Assembly (NCBI RefSeq): GCF_901000735.1
Contig: NC_081544.1
Location: 17,489,980 to 17,553,979, forward strand
Source of the DNA: Corylus avellana
Taxonomy: Eukaryota; Streptophyta; Magnoliopsida; Fagales; Betulaceae
DNA length: 64,000 bases
Reading direction: 5' to 3'
Part shown: positions 1-11,538 of the stretch, in pieces
How positions within the stretch are numbered: the first letter of the stretch is position 1
How the letters are laid out: each line of letters opens with the position of its first letter
Notes under the pieces: generated by a model
What the model saw: only the letters and a program-made list of their open reading frames with translations
The model's database searches: none
What the model was told of the DNA's origin: nothing
Position numbers and translations under genes: made by a program

Positions 1-495
1 ATCTTTATCATCAATTTGGATTTGCCAAAATCCTGACTTCATATCGAACTTAGAGAAAACTATAGCCTCACTGATGCGACTAACTAAATCCTTTCTATTT
101 GGAATGGGGTACCTGATCCATTCTAGTACATCATTGAGTGGTTTGTAATTGATTACAAGCCTAGGGGTTCCCCTTTCGCTTTCGGCATTTTTCTTAACAT
201 AAAAGGCAGCACAAGACCAAGGAGATTTACTCTTACAAATGATTCCTTTGGCAAGTAAATCAACAATCTCCTTTTGGCAAAAATCTAAGGTTTCAGCATT
301 CATTTGAATGGGTCTAACTTTAGTGGGAATTTTATTTTCAGAAAAAGTTTTAATGTAAGGTAAAGAAACAGTGTGTTTCTTCCTATGCCAAAAAGCAGCA
401 GGAAGATCAAAACAGACAAGATCAATGTTACGAGTATTAAAAGAGACAAATTTGGATTGCAATAATTTATTAGAAAATTGTTCAGCAATCTTTTT

Positions 496-1371
496 GTATT
501 TAACTTCTTGTTTCAAGAAGTTTAAATGTTTAGTTTTGACAGTGATAATGTTAAAATGGCTAATATCAATTTCAAATTTGTTAGCAAAATAAAATTTTAC
601 TTCAACACCCATTTTAATAGTTGAAACACCAGTTTCATCAACAGAAAAAGGATAAAGCATGCAAATAAAAGGAAGGCCAAGAATAACCTTTTCAGTCATA
701 TTTTTTACAAGAACAGCAGGAGTATCAAAACAGACATCACCCTGGCAAACATGTATACTATTTAATTCGTATTTGATTTGCAAACGGCTTCCACTAGCAG
801 AGTTCAGTCTTTCAGTGGATTTTTCAAAATATTTGCTGGGAACTATTCCTTCTTGAATACAATTCAAATCAGCACCAGAATTAATCAAAGCAATGGTATC
901 GAATGCATAATCAAGACCATTGACAATATGAACTTTAGAATACCATTTAGGTGGAGCAATTTTGTTAATAAGACTGATAATCTTGACTTCATTGTTGACT
1001 TCATTGGAAATCACTTTATTGCTGGATTCTGCTTCAGCAGAATGCTTAGATTGCTTATCATTTTCATTATCAGAATTGTGATCTTGAAAACAATTTTGGA
1101 TTTTCAGTATTAATAGTTGTTATTTTAAATCATTATTATCAGTTTTAACGGTGAAGAGGTCATTTTTCAAATCTGCAATTTCTTTCTTGATATTACTAAT
1201 TTCATGCTGCAAATCTGAGATAGTAATTTCTTTGGATTTTTGTTTAGAAAATTGTTCCAAAGTTTCATCAAGAGAGATTTTTGTGTTGTTAGGTTTATTA
1301 GCATTTTTAATCATGGTATTCTTGAGTTTTTTAAGGTAGTCTTCTTTTAGTTCAGGATTTTCAATTTTTTA
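496..1371 (-). pseudogene. Coiled coil and aspartic protease region (viral copy A)
   Basis: In coding order there is a coiled coil (about 1120-1314, Lys/Glu/Leu heptads) and then a retropepsin-like domain. The protease motif near 868-882 reads NSGAD, where copy C has DSGAD: the catalytic Asp codon GAT is AAT here. A TAA at about 1120-1122 (CAA in copy C) also breaks the frame. The protease would cut the viral polyprotein; in this copy it is dead. The region continues into reverse transcriptase at positions 1-490, which includes FDMKSGFWQIQ at the window edge. Confidence 0.7.
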
Positions 1372-1430
1372 AATTAAAGTGATTAGCAAATTTTCTTGTT
1401 CTTCAGTTTTTGAGATAACATTGCAAGTTT

Positions 1431-2543
1431 TCACATTTTTGCAGCAAGAATCATTACAACCAATTTTGAAATCGTTATCAGAAATTCACTGGCAGAATGG
1501 TAATCAAAGTCACTTGAAGTTGTCAAAAATTCACAATCAGATAAATCATAAGAACTTACTGATTGTAGGATTCTAAAAAGATTTTCTTTTTCATTGTCAC
1601 CAATTTTCAATGCATTAATTTCTTTCTTCAATTTTTTTGGTGGTTCAGGGCACTTATCAGCAAAATGTCCTGATTTCTTACAATTAAAGCATTTTCCTTT
1701 AGAAAAATATTTATCAAATTTTGAGTTATTCTTTTTGGATTTGTTAGCTGCTGGAAATTTTTTAATTGGTTTATTAAATTTTCTTTTCTTGTAACTATTG
1801 TAATATGGAGCAGGTATTTTCTTGAAAACTTTATCAGGTTTCTTTTTGTTTTTCCGAGAGAGAGCCATAGGAGGTAACCCAAATTGTTCGCAGAAATTAC
1901 CCATTTCATATTTAGCTTTCTTTTTGTTCTTCAACTGTTGTCTTATCATTTTTTGATCAATGCACATTTTTATGCCAAGTTTTTTGACAGTAGAAAACAA
2001 ATCACCATAGGTTAAGTTTTCATATTCAATTAATCCAGTGTTAGAGTTAATGAATTCATCTTTAACTTTGTGAGCAAATAATGAAGGTAATCCATCAATA
2101 AATTTTTCTTTCCAATAAGGTTTTTGACTATCAGATCTAACCATAACTCGAGAAAGAAAAACATCTTGATACCATCTATAATCAGACATAGTAGGACAAC
2201 GAAGATTATTCAGGAAATCGGAAATGCGAGAAGTGATGTTAGAAGGTGTTCCAATAAAATGCTTAATGATGGTGTAAATCAATGTGTTAACACTATCGGG
2301 TTCACCAGTGCCATGTTGCTCATCAAATAGAGGTAAGCCATCTTCATCTTTCTTGACAGCTTTTCTAATTTTTTCTCGAGAATCTTCAGTGAGGTGTTTA
2401 TCCCACCAATTCCGAAGAGTTCCAGAGAAACCCGTAGAAAGCAAATCAACAATTTCTGATTGGCTTAAATTGTGATTAGTAACATAAGCATTAGCAACCA
2501 TAGACATGTGATTCATTTTATTCAATATTTCTTGTTCAAACAA
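1431..2543 (-). pseudogene. Capsid-like region with CCHC zinc knuckle (viral copy A)
   Basis: An open stretch of 370 codons with a helical, charged N-terminal part (including the run RWYQDVFLSRVMV), a Lys-rich basic tract, and a zinc knuckle CFNCKKSGHFADKC matching CX2CX4HX4C. This layout is that of a caulimovirid coat protein or retroelement Gag. It is followed in coding order by a Ser/Asp-rich acidic stretch. A TAG at about 2589 separates it from the upstream linker region (2589-3278), although the two read in continuation, so this is part of a broken polyprotein and its first Met is not a real start. Copy C keeps a Gln codon at the position of this TAG but carries different lesions. Confidence 0.75.
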
Positions 2544-2588
2544 ACCATCAATGTTCCATTCATAAAGTTTATCAGCAGAAATAGAAAA

Positions 2589-3640
2589 CTAGGATTGAAA
2601 AAATCTTTCTTCAAACTGTAAATCAGGAGGAGTGGGTTTTGAATACCAATTTTTTGTGAGATTAATGGGTTTGGTTTTATCAAAAATTATTTGGAGTTTT
2701 TGATCTAGACCAAAATTTTCTTCAATTATTTTAATGTTGAAATCAGAAGAATATTCAGAATCGTCTGAATCAGATGTTTCATTGATTTTTTGAACAACAC
2801 AGGCTTTTCCAGAGCCAAAAGCTTGACTAGTTTTCAGATCTTTCAACATTTTGTCAATTCTGTCAACATTTTTTTGGTTAGTGGTTTTCAATCCAAGATT
2901 TTTCCTTTCTTCAGGAAGGGAAATGATTGGTTTTTCAGTTTTACAACTAGAGGAAGTGGGAGAATCAATTTTGTCTTCAATCTGATCTAACAGTTGGCCA
3001 GTAACATGAAGAGATTGGTTTATAAAATTGTTTTGTTCAATGATTTTTCTGGTTTCATTATGAGTAGTGGCAGGATCAGGAGTTTTAAAAGGGGAAGCTT
3101 TAACAGTTGTATTAGTTCCATAATTGATTAACAAATTTTCAAGAGGTGGGTGAGAAGCTTTAACAGTGGTTTTATCTTCTTTAACAAGATATTTTTTAAC
3201 AACATTTAAAACATTATTATTGGGGTAATGGTTTTGAAGAAAATCAAAAAACAGGATATGTTTTTGTGCTTCAATCATTTTTTTAGTCCAACGAATTTTG
3301 ATAATGGATCTTTCTTTTTCAGAAAAATTAGAGCGATAAGAATGTCGTAGTGCTTAGTTTTCTTTTGAAGAAAAATCTTTTTGTAAAGCAGACCAATCGA
3401 TTTGGGAAAAGAAATCTTTAACAGGAGCATGAAGGACATTTAATTGATGAGGATGAGGATGAGGAAGAGGTGCATCAAAATCTGAAGCGGATGGAGACAA
3501 AGATCCTCCATCATCATTAGCTTGAGTAGGAGGAGGAGTTTGCTTGGCAGTGTAAAAAGCAGAAGAAACTTGAGAATCATCAGAGACACCTTTTAATTTT
3601 AAATCAGGGTGAGCAAGAAATTTGTCAACATCTTGGTCTC
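2589..3640 (-). pseudogene. Linker region upstream of capsid (viral copy A)
   Basis: Low-complexity, Ser/Thr/Lys-rich coding sequence leading into the capsid-like region, with the conserved patch MIEAQKHILFFDFLQNHYP near 3230-3280. A stop at about 3354 (CAA to TAA relative to copy C) and the TAG near 2589 interrupt it. It resembles the spacer between movement protein and coat protein in caulimovirid polyproteins; the movement-protein domain itself is not present, because the sequence meets the TA repeat at about 3750. No specific function can be given. Confidence 0.55.
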
Positions 3641-3750
3641 TTCATCTGAGACCTTCTGAGGTGGTTGAGCCAGCAAAAAAATTTCTTCTTTCATTGATTA
3701 ATAAAGGGGGCCTTTCCATTCTGTTAGTACGGTTTAGATCAGAAAAACTG

Positions 3751-4798
3751 ATATATATATATATATATCATTTTTTTCTTTTATATTTTTTTTATAAATA
3801 CAATATACTTAAGACTAATTAGAAAACAAATAAATTAATATTCTAGATTGTTAATAATAAAATCCTTTTTTTTTTTTTTTGCGATGGCTCAATATTCTAC
3901 TTACCGAGAATCAGGGCTGTGCTTCCAGGCATTTCCACCGTGAGATCAATGAACAATCGAGATAAGTCAAGGACTCGCCGGACTAGAGTGGTGCACAACC
4001 GGAGGTCAAGTTCGATGGCAATTACGACACCCTCGCTCTTCTTCAAGATCATCCCCCCCTCTACCATTCATGACAAGAAACCGGTACTCCCTTCCTTATA
4101 ATTGCTTGCTTGCTGCTGCTTGTTTCTTTATCTTTTCGTTTCTTTAATATTCTGGCATATAGGGTATTAATGGTAGTATATATCATACCATGATGGGTTT
4201 CTTGATTCTTTTTTGTTTTGGCACTTGGGAATAACAACAAACACATATTTCGTGTTGGGTTCATGTGGGTTTTGCGGGTCGTATAAAATAAATGTATTCT
4301 ATAATTAATTTTTTTAAAATTAATATGGCTATATTAATATTACTAGAATGATTTCTAGCTAAAATGCACCATATTTTTTTTTTCTTCAGGAAATCAAGAT
4401 AAAATTTTGAATCAGGTATAATTATACGTGTATATATAAATATTGTATACCAATTAAATTTTATTACCTAATTTTTTTTTCAAACACATATATTATAATT
4501 AATATGATTGAATTAATTATAATTAATTATAATTGAAATTCCGTTATTGACGTGTGAAATAATGGCATGTCAATAATTTTTGACGTGTCAAAAATAACAC
4601 ATCAAAAATTTTTAACATGGCAAACTGCCATGTCAATAATTTATTGACGTGACGTTTGCATACGTCAATAATTATTGACATTCTATTATGGCACGTCAAT
4701 AATTTTTGACGTGTTATAATGGCACGTCAATAGTTATTGACGTGGCAAAAAGTGTGTTATTGTTTGCCATGTCAGAAAACCCCCTATTTTTTGTAGTG
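3751..4798 (-). mobile_element. CACTA transposon end, copy A
   Basis: The sequence ends at 4793-4798 with GTAGTG after a T run, the complement of the CACTACAAAAA terminus of CACTA (En/Spm) elements. Just inside, at about 4545-4770, are dense direct and inverted copies of TTGACGTG/CACGTCAA, the usual subterminal repeat design bound by CACTA transposase. Further inside, at about 3890-4264, is a stretch shared with the other copies (43468-43893 and 13704-14050) that can be read as a short protein on the minus strand; it is not recognised and is frameshifted between copies. The viral element joins at the TA repeat near 3751. Confidence 0.75.
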
Positions 4799-5855
4799 AA
4801 GAGAACACCTAAAATTTTCATAATCTAAGTACACCTACACGCTGGAGGAAACATGACCCTAGCTCATATTTATTGACGACTTTAATTTGTTTTCTCGGTT
4901 TTATTTATTTATTTTAGACTAAAGACATTAACAAATAACCAAAAACAAAAAACACTCTTCAAAATATAAAAATTGCTTTCACTTTTATGTCACATAAGAA
5001 AACAACCAAAAACAAAAATGGCATTCAAAACACTTAAAGTCTTCAACGAACATATCTTAAATTTGGCTTTAACCTCCATATATTATATAGACTTATATTA
5101 TTTCCACACAAAGAGAAGAAAGCGAATTAATGCATGTGTTTTTCTAGTATCTTCTATGCACATAAAGAAATATTAAATGAGATAAATAGAATGGTTGTTG
5201 ATGCTGTACAATTCATATGGGCATTGCTTAAGTTTTGAATAAGTTTTCCAGTACTCCAATTGGTAAAGGGCACTTTCCACGAGAGCTTCAGATTGAAAAG
5301 CCATGGCCCATGTGATTGGTAAAGTGAAGTGGCCTTGGGCAATCACAATCCAAACATTCTGTTCATCCCCTTGGTGACCAAGTTTTTTAGTCAACACTTT
5401 TTCTTTGTCGATCGTTGCTTTGGTCAAGAAGTGGTCATCTCAATTTCATCACTCTTTTACTTTAAACCTTGCCTGCCAAGCAAGGAGGAATATATCCCCA
5501 ACATGGTAGGATCCCTCTCTTTCCGTTTAGTTTCTTGTCAGTGTGGGGGAGCTGTATGACGTTATATTATGATTGGTCCACATCATCAGAACTCTGTGAC
5601 CTTTGCTCGTCAACGACATGAGAGACCGGGACTTGAAGGAATATAGTAAAAGAAATTCAGATTTAGGAAACAGGAATGACAAGTAACAACGTTGTGATTC
5701 CCTCAACTTATTTCCTAAGTATAAGGAAGCTGCAGCATGCTCTTGTCTATAGACTATATATATGAGCACTTGCTTCTTACTTAGCAGCAGTGCTTTCCTT
5801 TCAGCTTACAATCATTTTTTTCTTCCAAAGACAAGGTTGTTCTTACATACATACC
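4799..5855 (+). promoter_or_regulatory. 5' flank and promoter region of RDR1 copy A
   Basis: About 1.05 kb between the CACTA end and the RDR1 start. It is nearly identical to 41822-42877 and also present at 10773-13057 (interrupted there). A TATA box (ACTATATATA, about 5754-5763) lies about 95 bases before the ATG. Parts can be read as short open frames on either strand, but these are frameshifted in the related copies at 59340 and 61364, so I treat the region as non-coding. Confidence 0.6.
5754..5763 (+). promoter_or_regulatory. TATA box of RDR1 copy A
   Basis: ACTATATATA about 95 bases upstream of the ATG at 5856; the equivalent in copy C is at 41912-41923 on the minus strand. The spacing fits a short leader of about 60-70 bases. 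Confidence 0.5.
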
Positions 5856-8800
5856 ATGGATATCAAAGCGTTACACTTTGGATATCAGATTTCGAAAGAA
5901 ACATTTTCTGTGCTCTGGAAACAGGAAGAAGATGTTTCTGTTGGGTTTGATTTGGAAAAGAGAAAGTGGTTCTTCTTTCTTTCTCATCTCTCTGAAGCAT
6001 ACAAGCTTGAAATCTCCTATGACAGCATTTGGCAGATTAAGCTACATCGACCACGTGGCCAATCTACAATTTTTCTTCTCCTTCAGGTTAATTTGTTGCT
6101 TACTTTCTAATTTCTAATTTTCTATATATATATGGTTGTCTCTGGTAACATCCTCTCCTCTGTGTTTGTGAGTCAAATGATGATTTGGCTCTAGTTTTCT
6201 TAACCGTTCATGTTTAATACCATTCTCTCTTTTTTCACATTAAAAAACAAAAAATTAATTAAATTGAAACCGTTAAAAAAATTACATATGTCAGTAGTGT
6301 TTCCATGCAACCCCATAGAGTATGAGTCCAGAAATTGACCAACTCCCTACCTAGAATTTTTAATTTTAGAAAAATATACCTTTTAACTTTTCAAATTATC
6401 ACTCATTTTATAATTATGCCTTAAAACCTAAAAAGATAAAAAATCATAAAAAATAAAAATAAAAAATTACATCGAACCCCTGTATACTACCATTGCTTGT
6501 CAAAATAGGTAATTTACATCTTTCTCCTCAAAATACTCTTAAAGTTGTTAATAAATAAAATTTAAGAATATATAAATATACTCATTTGAAAAAAAAAAAA
6601 AAATTAAGAGGCTAATATGAAAAAGGTCACCCTTTTAAGTGTTTTTAATGATTATTTTTTTAATAAATTTAAAGATATTTTGAGTAAAAAAATACAAAAG
6701 TATCAAATTTAAGACTGCTGCTATGAGCCTAAGCCTGATTTAAAAAATACAAAAAAACAAAAGTACCCTGAGCTTTTTTTTTTTTTTTTTTTTTTTAACC
6801 CTCACCCTTTTAAATCATGGAAAGCGAAATAATAATAATAATAATAATAATAATAAGTCATTATTTTCACACATCAGTCCCACAACGGAAAATATCAGAG
6901 AGGAAGCCCCTGAACAGGTAAGCTTCTCTGCAGATTTTTCGCTTTTTTTTTTTTTTTTTTTGTTACAAGATGGGTAAGCTTCTCTGCAGAAATTAATGGG
7001 CAATTTAATGTCATTGTAATCCCCAATATTACCTTAATTGATATTCATTTCTATAGCTTGTTGGTTTACCAATTTCATTAGATACTTGAACAAAATCTTT
7101 TTCTATTTCCAGTTGCTTGGTGCTCCCAAGATTCATAAGAAAGATGTCTCTTGTGCTCGTGGAGGTTACCAGTGGTTTCGGGAAGTTGATTTCACTCCAT
7201 TGTGTGGCATTGGCCAATCTTCTGCTCTATGTTTGGAGCTTCCACTTGAGGGTCAGCTTCCAAAATTTCTGCTTTATGAAGAGAATGAAGGCCAATTTGT
7301 TCTGCAGGAAGGATCTAATTTCTCCTGCAATTCAGGTCTTGTCCCCATTGTGAATCCACCCCCAAGCTTCAACTTGCCATATAAAATCTTGTTCAAGATC
7401 AACTCCTTAGTTCAGAATGGGTGTCTTCCTGGGCCAGCAATTGATATCAATTTTTGTCGGTTGGTCGATCCTACGAGAATAAAACTCGAGTATATAGAAA
7501 GTGCCTTGGACAAACTGTATCATCTAAAAGACTGCTGCTATGAGCCTGTAAGGTGGCTTTCTGAGCAGTATAAGAGATATGCCACGGATGGGCGACTTCC
7601 AACACCTCCTGCAATATCTTTAGATGACGGGTTGGTATATGTACACAGGGTTCAAATAACTCCATCTAAAGTATATTTCCGTGGTCCAGAGGTGAGTCTC
7701 TCCAATCGCATCTTGCGCAATTATCCTGAAGATATTGATAATTTTCTTCGCGTTTCTTTTGTCGATGAGGACTTGGATAAACTGCACGCGACAGTTTTAT
7801 CTCCTCGAGCATCTTCTGCGAATGAGGACGACAAGCGCACTAGCATTTATGAGAGGATACTGTCCACTCTAAGAAACGGCATTGTTATTGGTGATAAGAA
7901 GTTTGAGTTTCTTGCATTTTCAAACAGTCAATTACGCGAAAATTCTCTTTGGATGTTTGCTTCAAGAACTGGTCTTACTGCAGCAGGCATCAGAGAGTGG
8001 ATGGGTGATTTTCGTGAAATAAGGATTGTTGCAAAATATGCTGCCAGACTTGGTCAATCGTTTAGCTCCTCCAGGAAAACTATGCACGTTGGTAGGCACG
8101 AAATTGAGATGATTCCTGATGTAGAAGCAAAAAGATCTGGAATCACATATTGTTTCTTCTCGGATGGCATAGGGAAGATATCTGCAGAATTGGCTCGCGA
8201 AGTGGCTTCAAAATGTGGCTGCAGAAATTCTGTTCCATCTGCATTTCAGATTCGATACGGTGGGTTTAAAGGTGTTGTTGCTGTCGATCCAACATCATCG
8301 ATTAAGCTGTCACTGAGAAAGAGCATGTGCAAGTACAATTCACAGAATACAACCCTGGATGTTTTGACATGGAGCAAGTATCAACCTTGTTTTCTTAATC
8401 ACCAAATTATCACTCTTTTATCTTACCTCGGGGTTAAGGATAAAGTTTTCATAAAGAAGCAAAGGGAGACAATAGATCAACTGAATGCTATATTAACAGA
8501 TTCGTTGATCGCGCGGGAGGCACTGGAGTTTATGTTCCCAGGAGAGATACCAACCATTCTAAAGGAAATGCTAGCTGCTGGTTACAAGCCAAATGAAGAA
8601 CCATTTCTTTTTATGATGCTACAAGTATTACGTGCATCTACATTGATGGACTTGCGGGACAAATCAAGGATATATGTTCCAAATGGAAGATCTATGATGG
8701 GATGTCTTGATGAAACCGGGATATTGGAGTATGGTCAAATATTTGCGCAGATTTCTCGTTTTAGTAAGCAGCTCGGTAGCAATTCCTCGCTCAAGTTCAG

Positions 8801-8883
8801 TCCCAGCAGTTCAGACCCAAATAATTTTATTTTTGAGGGCAAGGTAGTTGTTGCTAAAAACCCTTGTCTCTATCCAGGAGATG
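5856..8883 (+). CDS. RDR1: RNA-dependent RNA polymerase 1 type (copy A), 3' part lost in gap
   Basis: Cellular RNA-dependent RNA polymerase of the RDR1 kind, which makes double-stranded RNA in antiviral silencing. Two exons are visible: 5856-6086 (77 codons, ending CTTCAG before a GT) and 7113-8883 (after TTTCCAG), both in phase 0, with an intron of about 1 kb containing poly-A and ATA repeats. The protein has RDR1-type blocks such as FDLEKRKWFFFLSH, SLDDGLVYVHRVQITP, GDKKFEFLAFSNSQLRENS and FQIRYGGFKGVVAVDP. The catalytic DLDGD exon lies beyond the gap. Its 667 shared codons differ from copy C at one residue (Met for Leu, about 8079). The start is the ATG in ACCATGG; the RRM-like N-terminal part found in most RDR1 proteins (about 110 residues) is absent upstream. 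Confidence 0.88.
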
Positions 8884-8983
8884 NNNNNNNNNNNNNNNNN
8901 NNNNNNNNNNNNNNNNNNNNNNNNNNNNNNNNNNNNNNNNNNNNNNNNNNNNNNNNNNNNNNNNNNNNNNNNNNNNNNNNNNN
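8884..8983. other. Assembly gap (100 N)
   Basis: Exactly 100 N, a conventional unknown-size gap. RDR1 copy A stops here in mid-exon and a CACTA end in different context follows, so the join is not evidence of adjacency. Confidence 0.95.
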
Positions 8984-9471
8984 ATATATATATATATATA
9001 CTAACGTGTCACTTTGACACGTCAATAATTACTGACGTGTCAATGTAACACGTCAATAACTCTTGACGTGTCACTTTGACACGTCAATAATTATTGACGT
9101 GTCACTTTGACACGTCAATAATAGTTGACGTGTCACTGTAACACGTCAATAACTCTTGACGTGTCATTTTGACACGTCAACAATTCTTGACGTGTTAGTA
9201 TTTGACACGTCAGTAAATAATCAATCAATTATTTATTAATTTTAAAATAATCTTAGACTAAATTTGACTCAAATTTACTGACGTGTTGAAAACAACACGT
9301 CAAGAAATGCTGACGTGTTGATTTCAACACGTCAGTAATTATTGACGGGTAGATTTTAACACGTCAGTAAATAATTTGTTGACGTTCTACTTTTGACACG
9401 TCAGCATTTACTGACGTGCCAAAAAAATATTACTGTTTACCACGTGAAGAAATGGCCATTTTTTTGTAGTG
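8984..9471 (+). mobile_element. CACTA transposon end inserted in RDR1 copy B
   Basis: A TA run followed by about a dozen alternating TGACGTGT/ACACGTCA motifs (9005-9430) and a terminal TTTTTGTAGTG ending at 9471. The next bases (ACAAGAGACATC) belong to RDR1 exon 2 read in reverse, so this element interrupts the gene 42 bases into exon 2. The other end lies in or beyond the gap, so the 3-base target duplication cannot be confirmed. Confidence 0.75.
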
Positions 9472-10772
9472 ACAAGAGACATCTTTCTTATGAATCTTAG
9501 GAGCACCAAGCAACTGGAAATAGAAAAAGATTTTGTTCAAGTATCTAATGAAATTGGTAAACCAACAAGCTATAGAAATGAATATCAATTAAGGTAATAT
9601 TGGGGATTACAATGACATTAAATTGCCCATTAATTTCTGCAGAGAAGCTTACCCATCTTGTAACAAAAAAAAAAAAAAAAAAAGCGAAAAATCTGCAGAG
9701 AAGCTTACCTGTTCAGGGGCTTCCTCTCTGATATTTTCCGTTGTGGGACTGATGTGTGAAAATAATGACTTATTATTATTATTATTATTATTATTATTTC
9801 GCTTTCCATGATTTAAAAGGGTGAGGGTTAAAAAAAAAAAAAAAAAAAAAAAGCTCAGGGTACTTTTGTTTTTTTGTATTTTTTAAATCAGGCTTAGGCT
9901 CATAGCAGCAGTCTTAAATTTGATACTTTTGTATTTTTTTACTCAAAATATCTTTAAATTTATTAAAAAAATAATCATTAAAAACACTTAAAAGGGTGAC
10001 CTTTTTCATATTAGCCTCTTAATTTTTTTTTTTTTTTCAAATGAGTATATTTATATATTCTTAAATTTTATTTATTAACAACTTTAAGAGTATTTTGAGG
10101 AGAAAGATGTAAATTACCTATTTTGACAAGCAATGGTAGTATACAGGGGTTCGATGTAATTTTTTATTTTTATTTTTTATGATTTTTTATCTTTTTAGGT
10201 TTTAAGGCATAATTATAAAATGAGTGATAATTTGAAAAGTTAAAAGGTATATTTTTCTAAAATTAAAAATTCTAGGTAGGGAGTTGGTCAATTTCTGGAC
10301 TCATACTCTATGGGGTTGCATGGAAACACTACTGACATATGTAATTTTTTTAACGGTTTCAATTTAATTAATTTTTTGTTTTTTAATGTGAAAAAAGAGA
10401 GAATGGTATTAAACATGAACGGTTAAGAAAACTAGAGCCAAATCATCATTTGACTCACAAACACAGAGGAGAGGATGTTACCAGAGACAACCATATATAT
10501 ATAGAAAATTAGAAATTAGAAAGTAAGCAACAAATTAACCTGAAGGAGAAGAAAAATTGTAGATTGGCCACGTGGTCGATGTAGCTTAATCTGCCAAATG
10601 CTGTCATAGGAGAGATTTCAAGCTTGTATGCTTCAGAGAGATGAGAAAGAAAGAAGAACCACTTTCTCTTTTCCAAATCAAACCCAACAGAAACATCTTC
10701 TTCCTGTTTCCAGAGCACAGAAAATGTTTCTTTCGAAATCTGATGTCCAAAGTGTAACGCTTTGATATCCAT
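9472..10772 (-). pseudogene. RDR1: RDR1 copy B, disrupted 5' fragment
   Basis: Exon 1 is at 10540-10772 and the first 42 bases of exon 2 at 9472-9513, with the same intron as copies A and C between them. Exon 1 is 233 bases rather than 231: an extra AG near 10611 (GGAGAGATTT where C has GGAGATTT) shifts the frame after the residues AYKLEIS. There is also Tyr to His in the GYQISKE block. A CACTA element replaces the rest of exon 2. Both lesions make this copy inactive. The intron is almost unchanged relative to A and C, so the break looks young. Confidence 0.85.
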
Positions 10773-11538
10773 GGTATGTATGTAAGAACAACCTTGTCTT
10801 TGGAAGAAAAAAATGATTGTAAGCTGAAAGGAAAGCACTGCTGCTAAGGAAGAAGCAAGTGCTCATATATATAGTCTATAGACAAGAGCATGCCGCAGCT
10901 TCCTTATACTTAGGAAATAAGTTGAGGGAATCACAACGTTGTTACCTGTCATTCCTGTTTCCTAAATCTGAATTTCTTTTACTATATTCCTTCAAGTCTC
11001 AGTCTCTCATGTCGTTGACGAGCAAAGGTCACAGAGTTCTGATGATGTGGACCAATCATAATATAACGTCATATATACAGCTCTCCCACACTGACAAGAA
11101 ACTAAACAGAAAGAGAGGGATCCTACCATGATGGGGATATATTCCTCCTTGCTTGGCAGGCAAGGTTGAAAGTAAAAGAGTGATGAAATTGAGATGACCA
11201 CTTCTTGACCAAAGCAACGATCGACGGAGAAAAAGTGTTGACTAAAAAACTTGGTCACCAAGGGGATGATCGAACAGAATGTTTGGATTGTTATTGGCCA
11301 AGGCCACTTCACTTTACCAATCACATGGGCCATGGATTTTCAATCTGAAGCTCTCGTGGAAAGTGCCCTTTACCAATTGGAGTACTGGAAAACTTGTTCA
11401 AAACTTAAGCAATGCCCATATGAATTGTACAGCATCAACAACCATTATATTTATCTCATTTAATATTTCTTTATGTGCATAGAAGATACTAGAAAAACAC
11501 ATGCATTAATTCGCTTTCTTCTCTTTGTGTGGAAATAA

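Larger units (their letters stand above)
1..3750 (-). mobile_element. Endogenous caulimovirus-like element, copy A, cut by window edge
   Basis: On the minus strand this holds, in coding order, a linker region, a capsid-like region with a CCHC zinc knuckle, a coiled coil, a retroviral-type aspartic protease and the start of reverse transcriptase, which runs off the window at position 1. The same order is seen at 43980-48700 on the plus strand. No integrase and no LTR are seen, which fits an integrated plant pararetrovirus (Caulimoviridae) better than a Ty3 retrotransposon. Its 5' end abuts a TA dinucleotide run (about 3751-3768), and coding similarity starts right at that junction, so the movement-protein end seems to be missing. 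Integration at TA microsatellites is described for florendoviruses; genus assignment here is inference. Several stops make it non-functional. Confidence 0.85.

Noticed and set aside
5173..5427. Open frame of 84 codons opposite to RDR1 in its 5' flank (also at 42250, 11251 and 61648)
   Set aside because: Frame is broken or differs in length in copies B, E and F and no family is recognised; more likely conserved because the copies are recent.
7038..8883. RNA-dependent RNA polymerase as a viral polymerase
   Set aside because: Sequence and DLDGD motif (seen in copy C) are of the cellular silencing type; introns are present.
9000..9440. Regular repeated motifs suggesting a CRISPR-like array
   Set aside because: Motifs alternate in orientation without unique spacers, occur only beside CACTA termini, and the DNA is from a plant.
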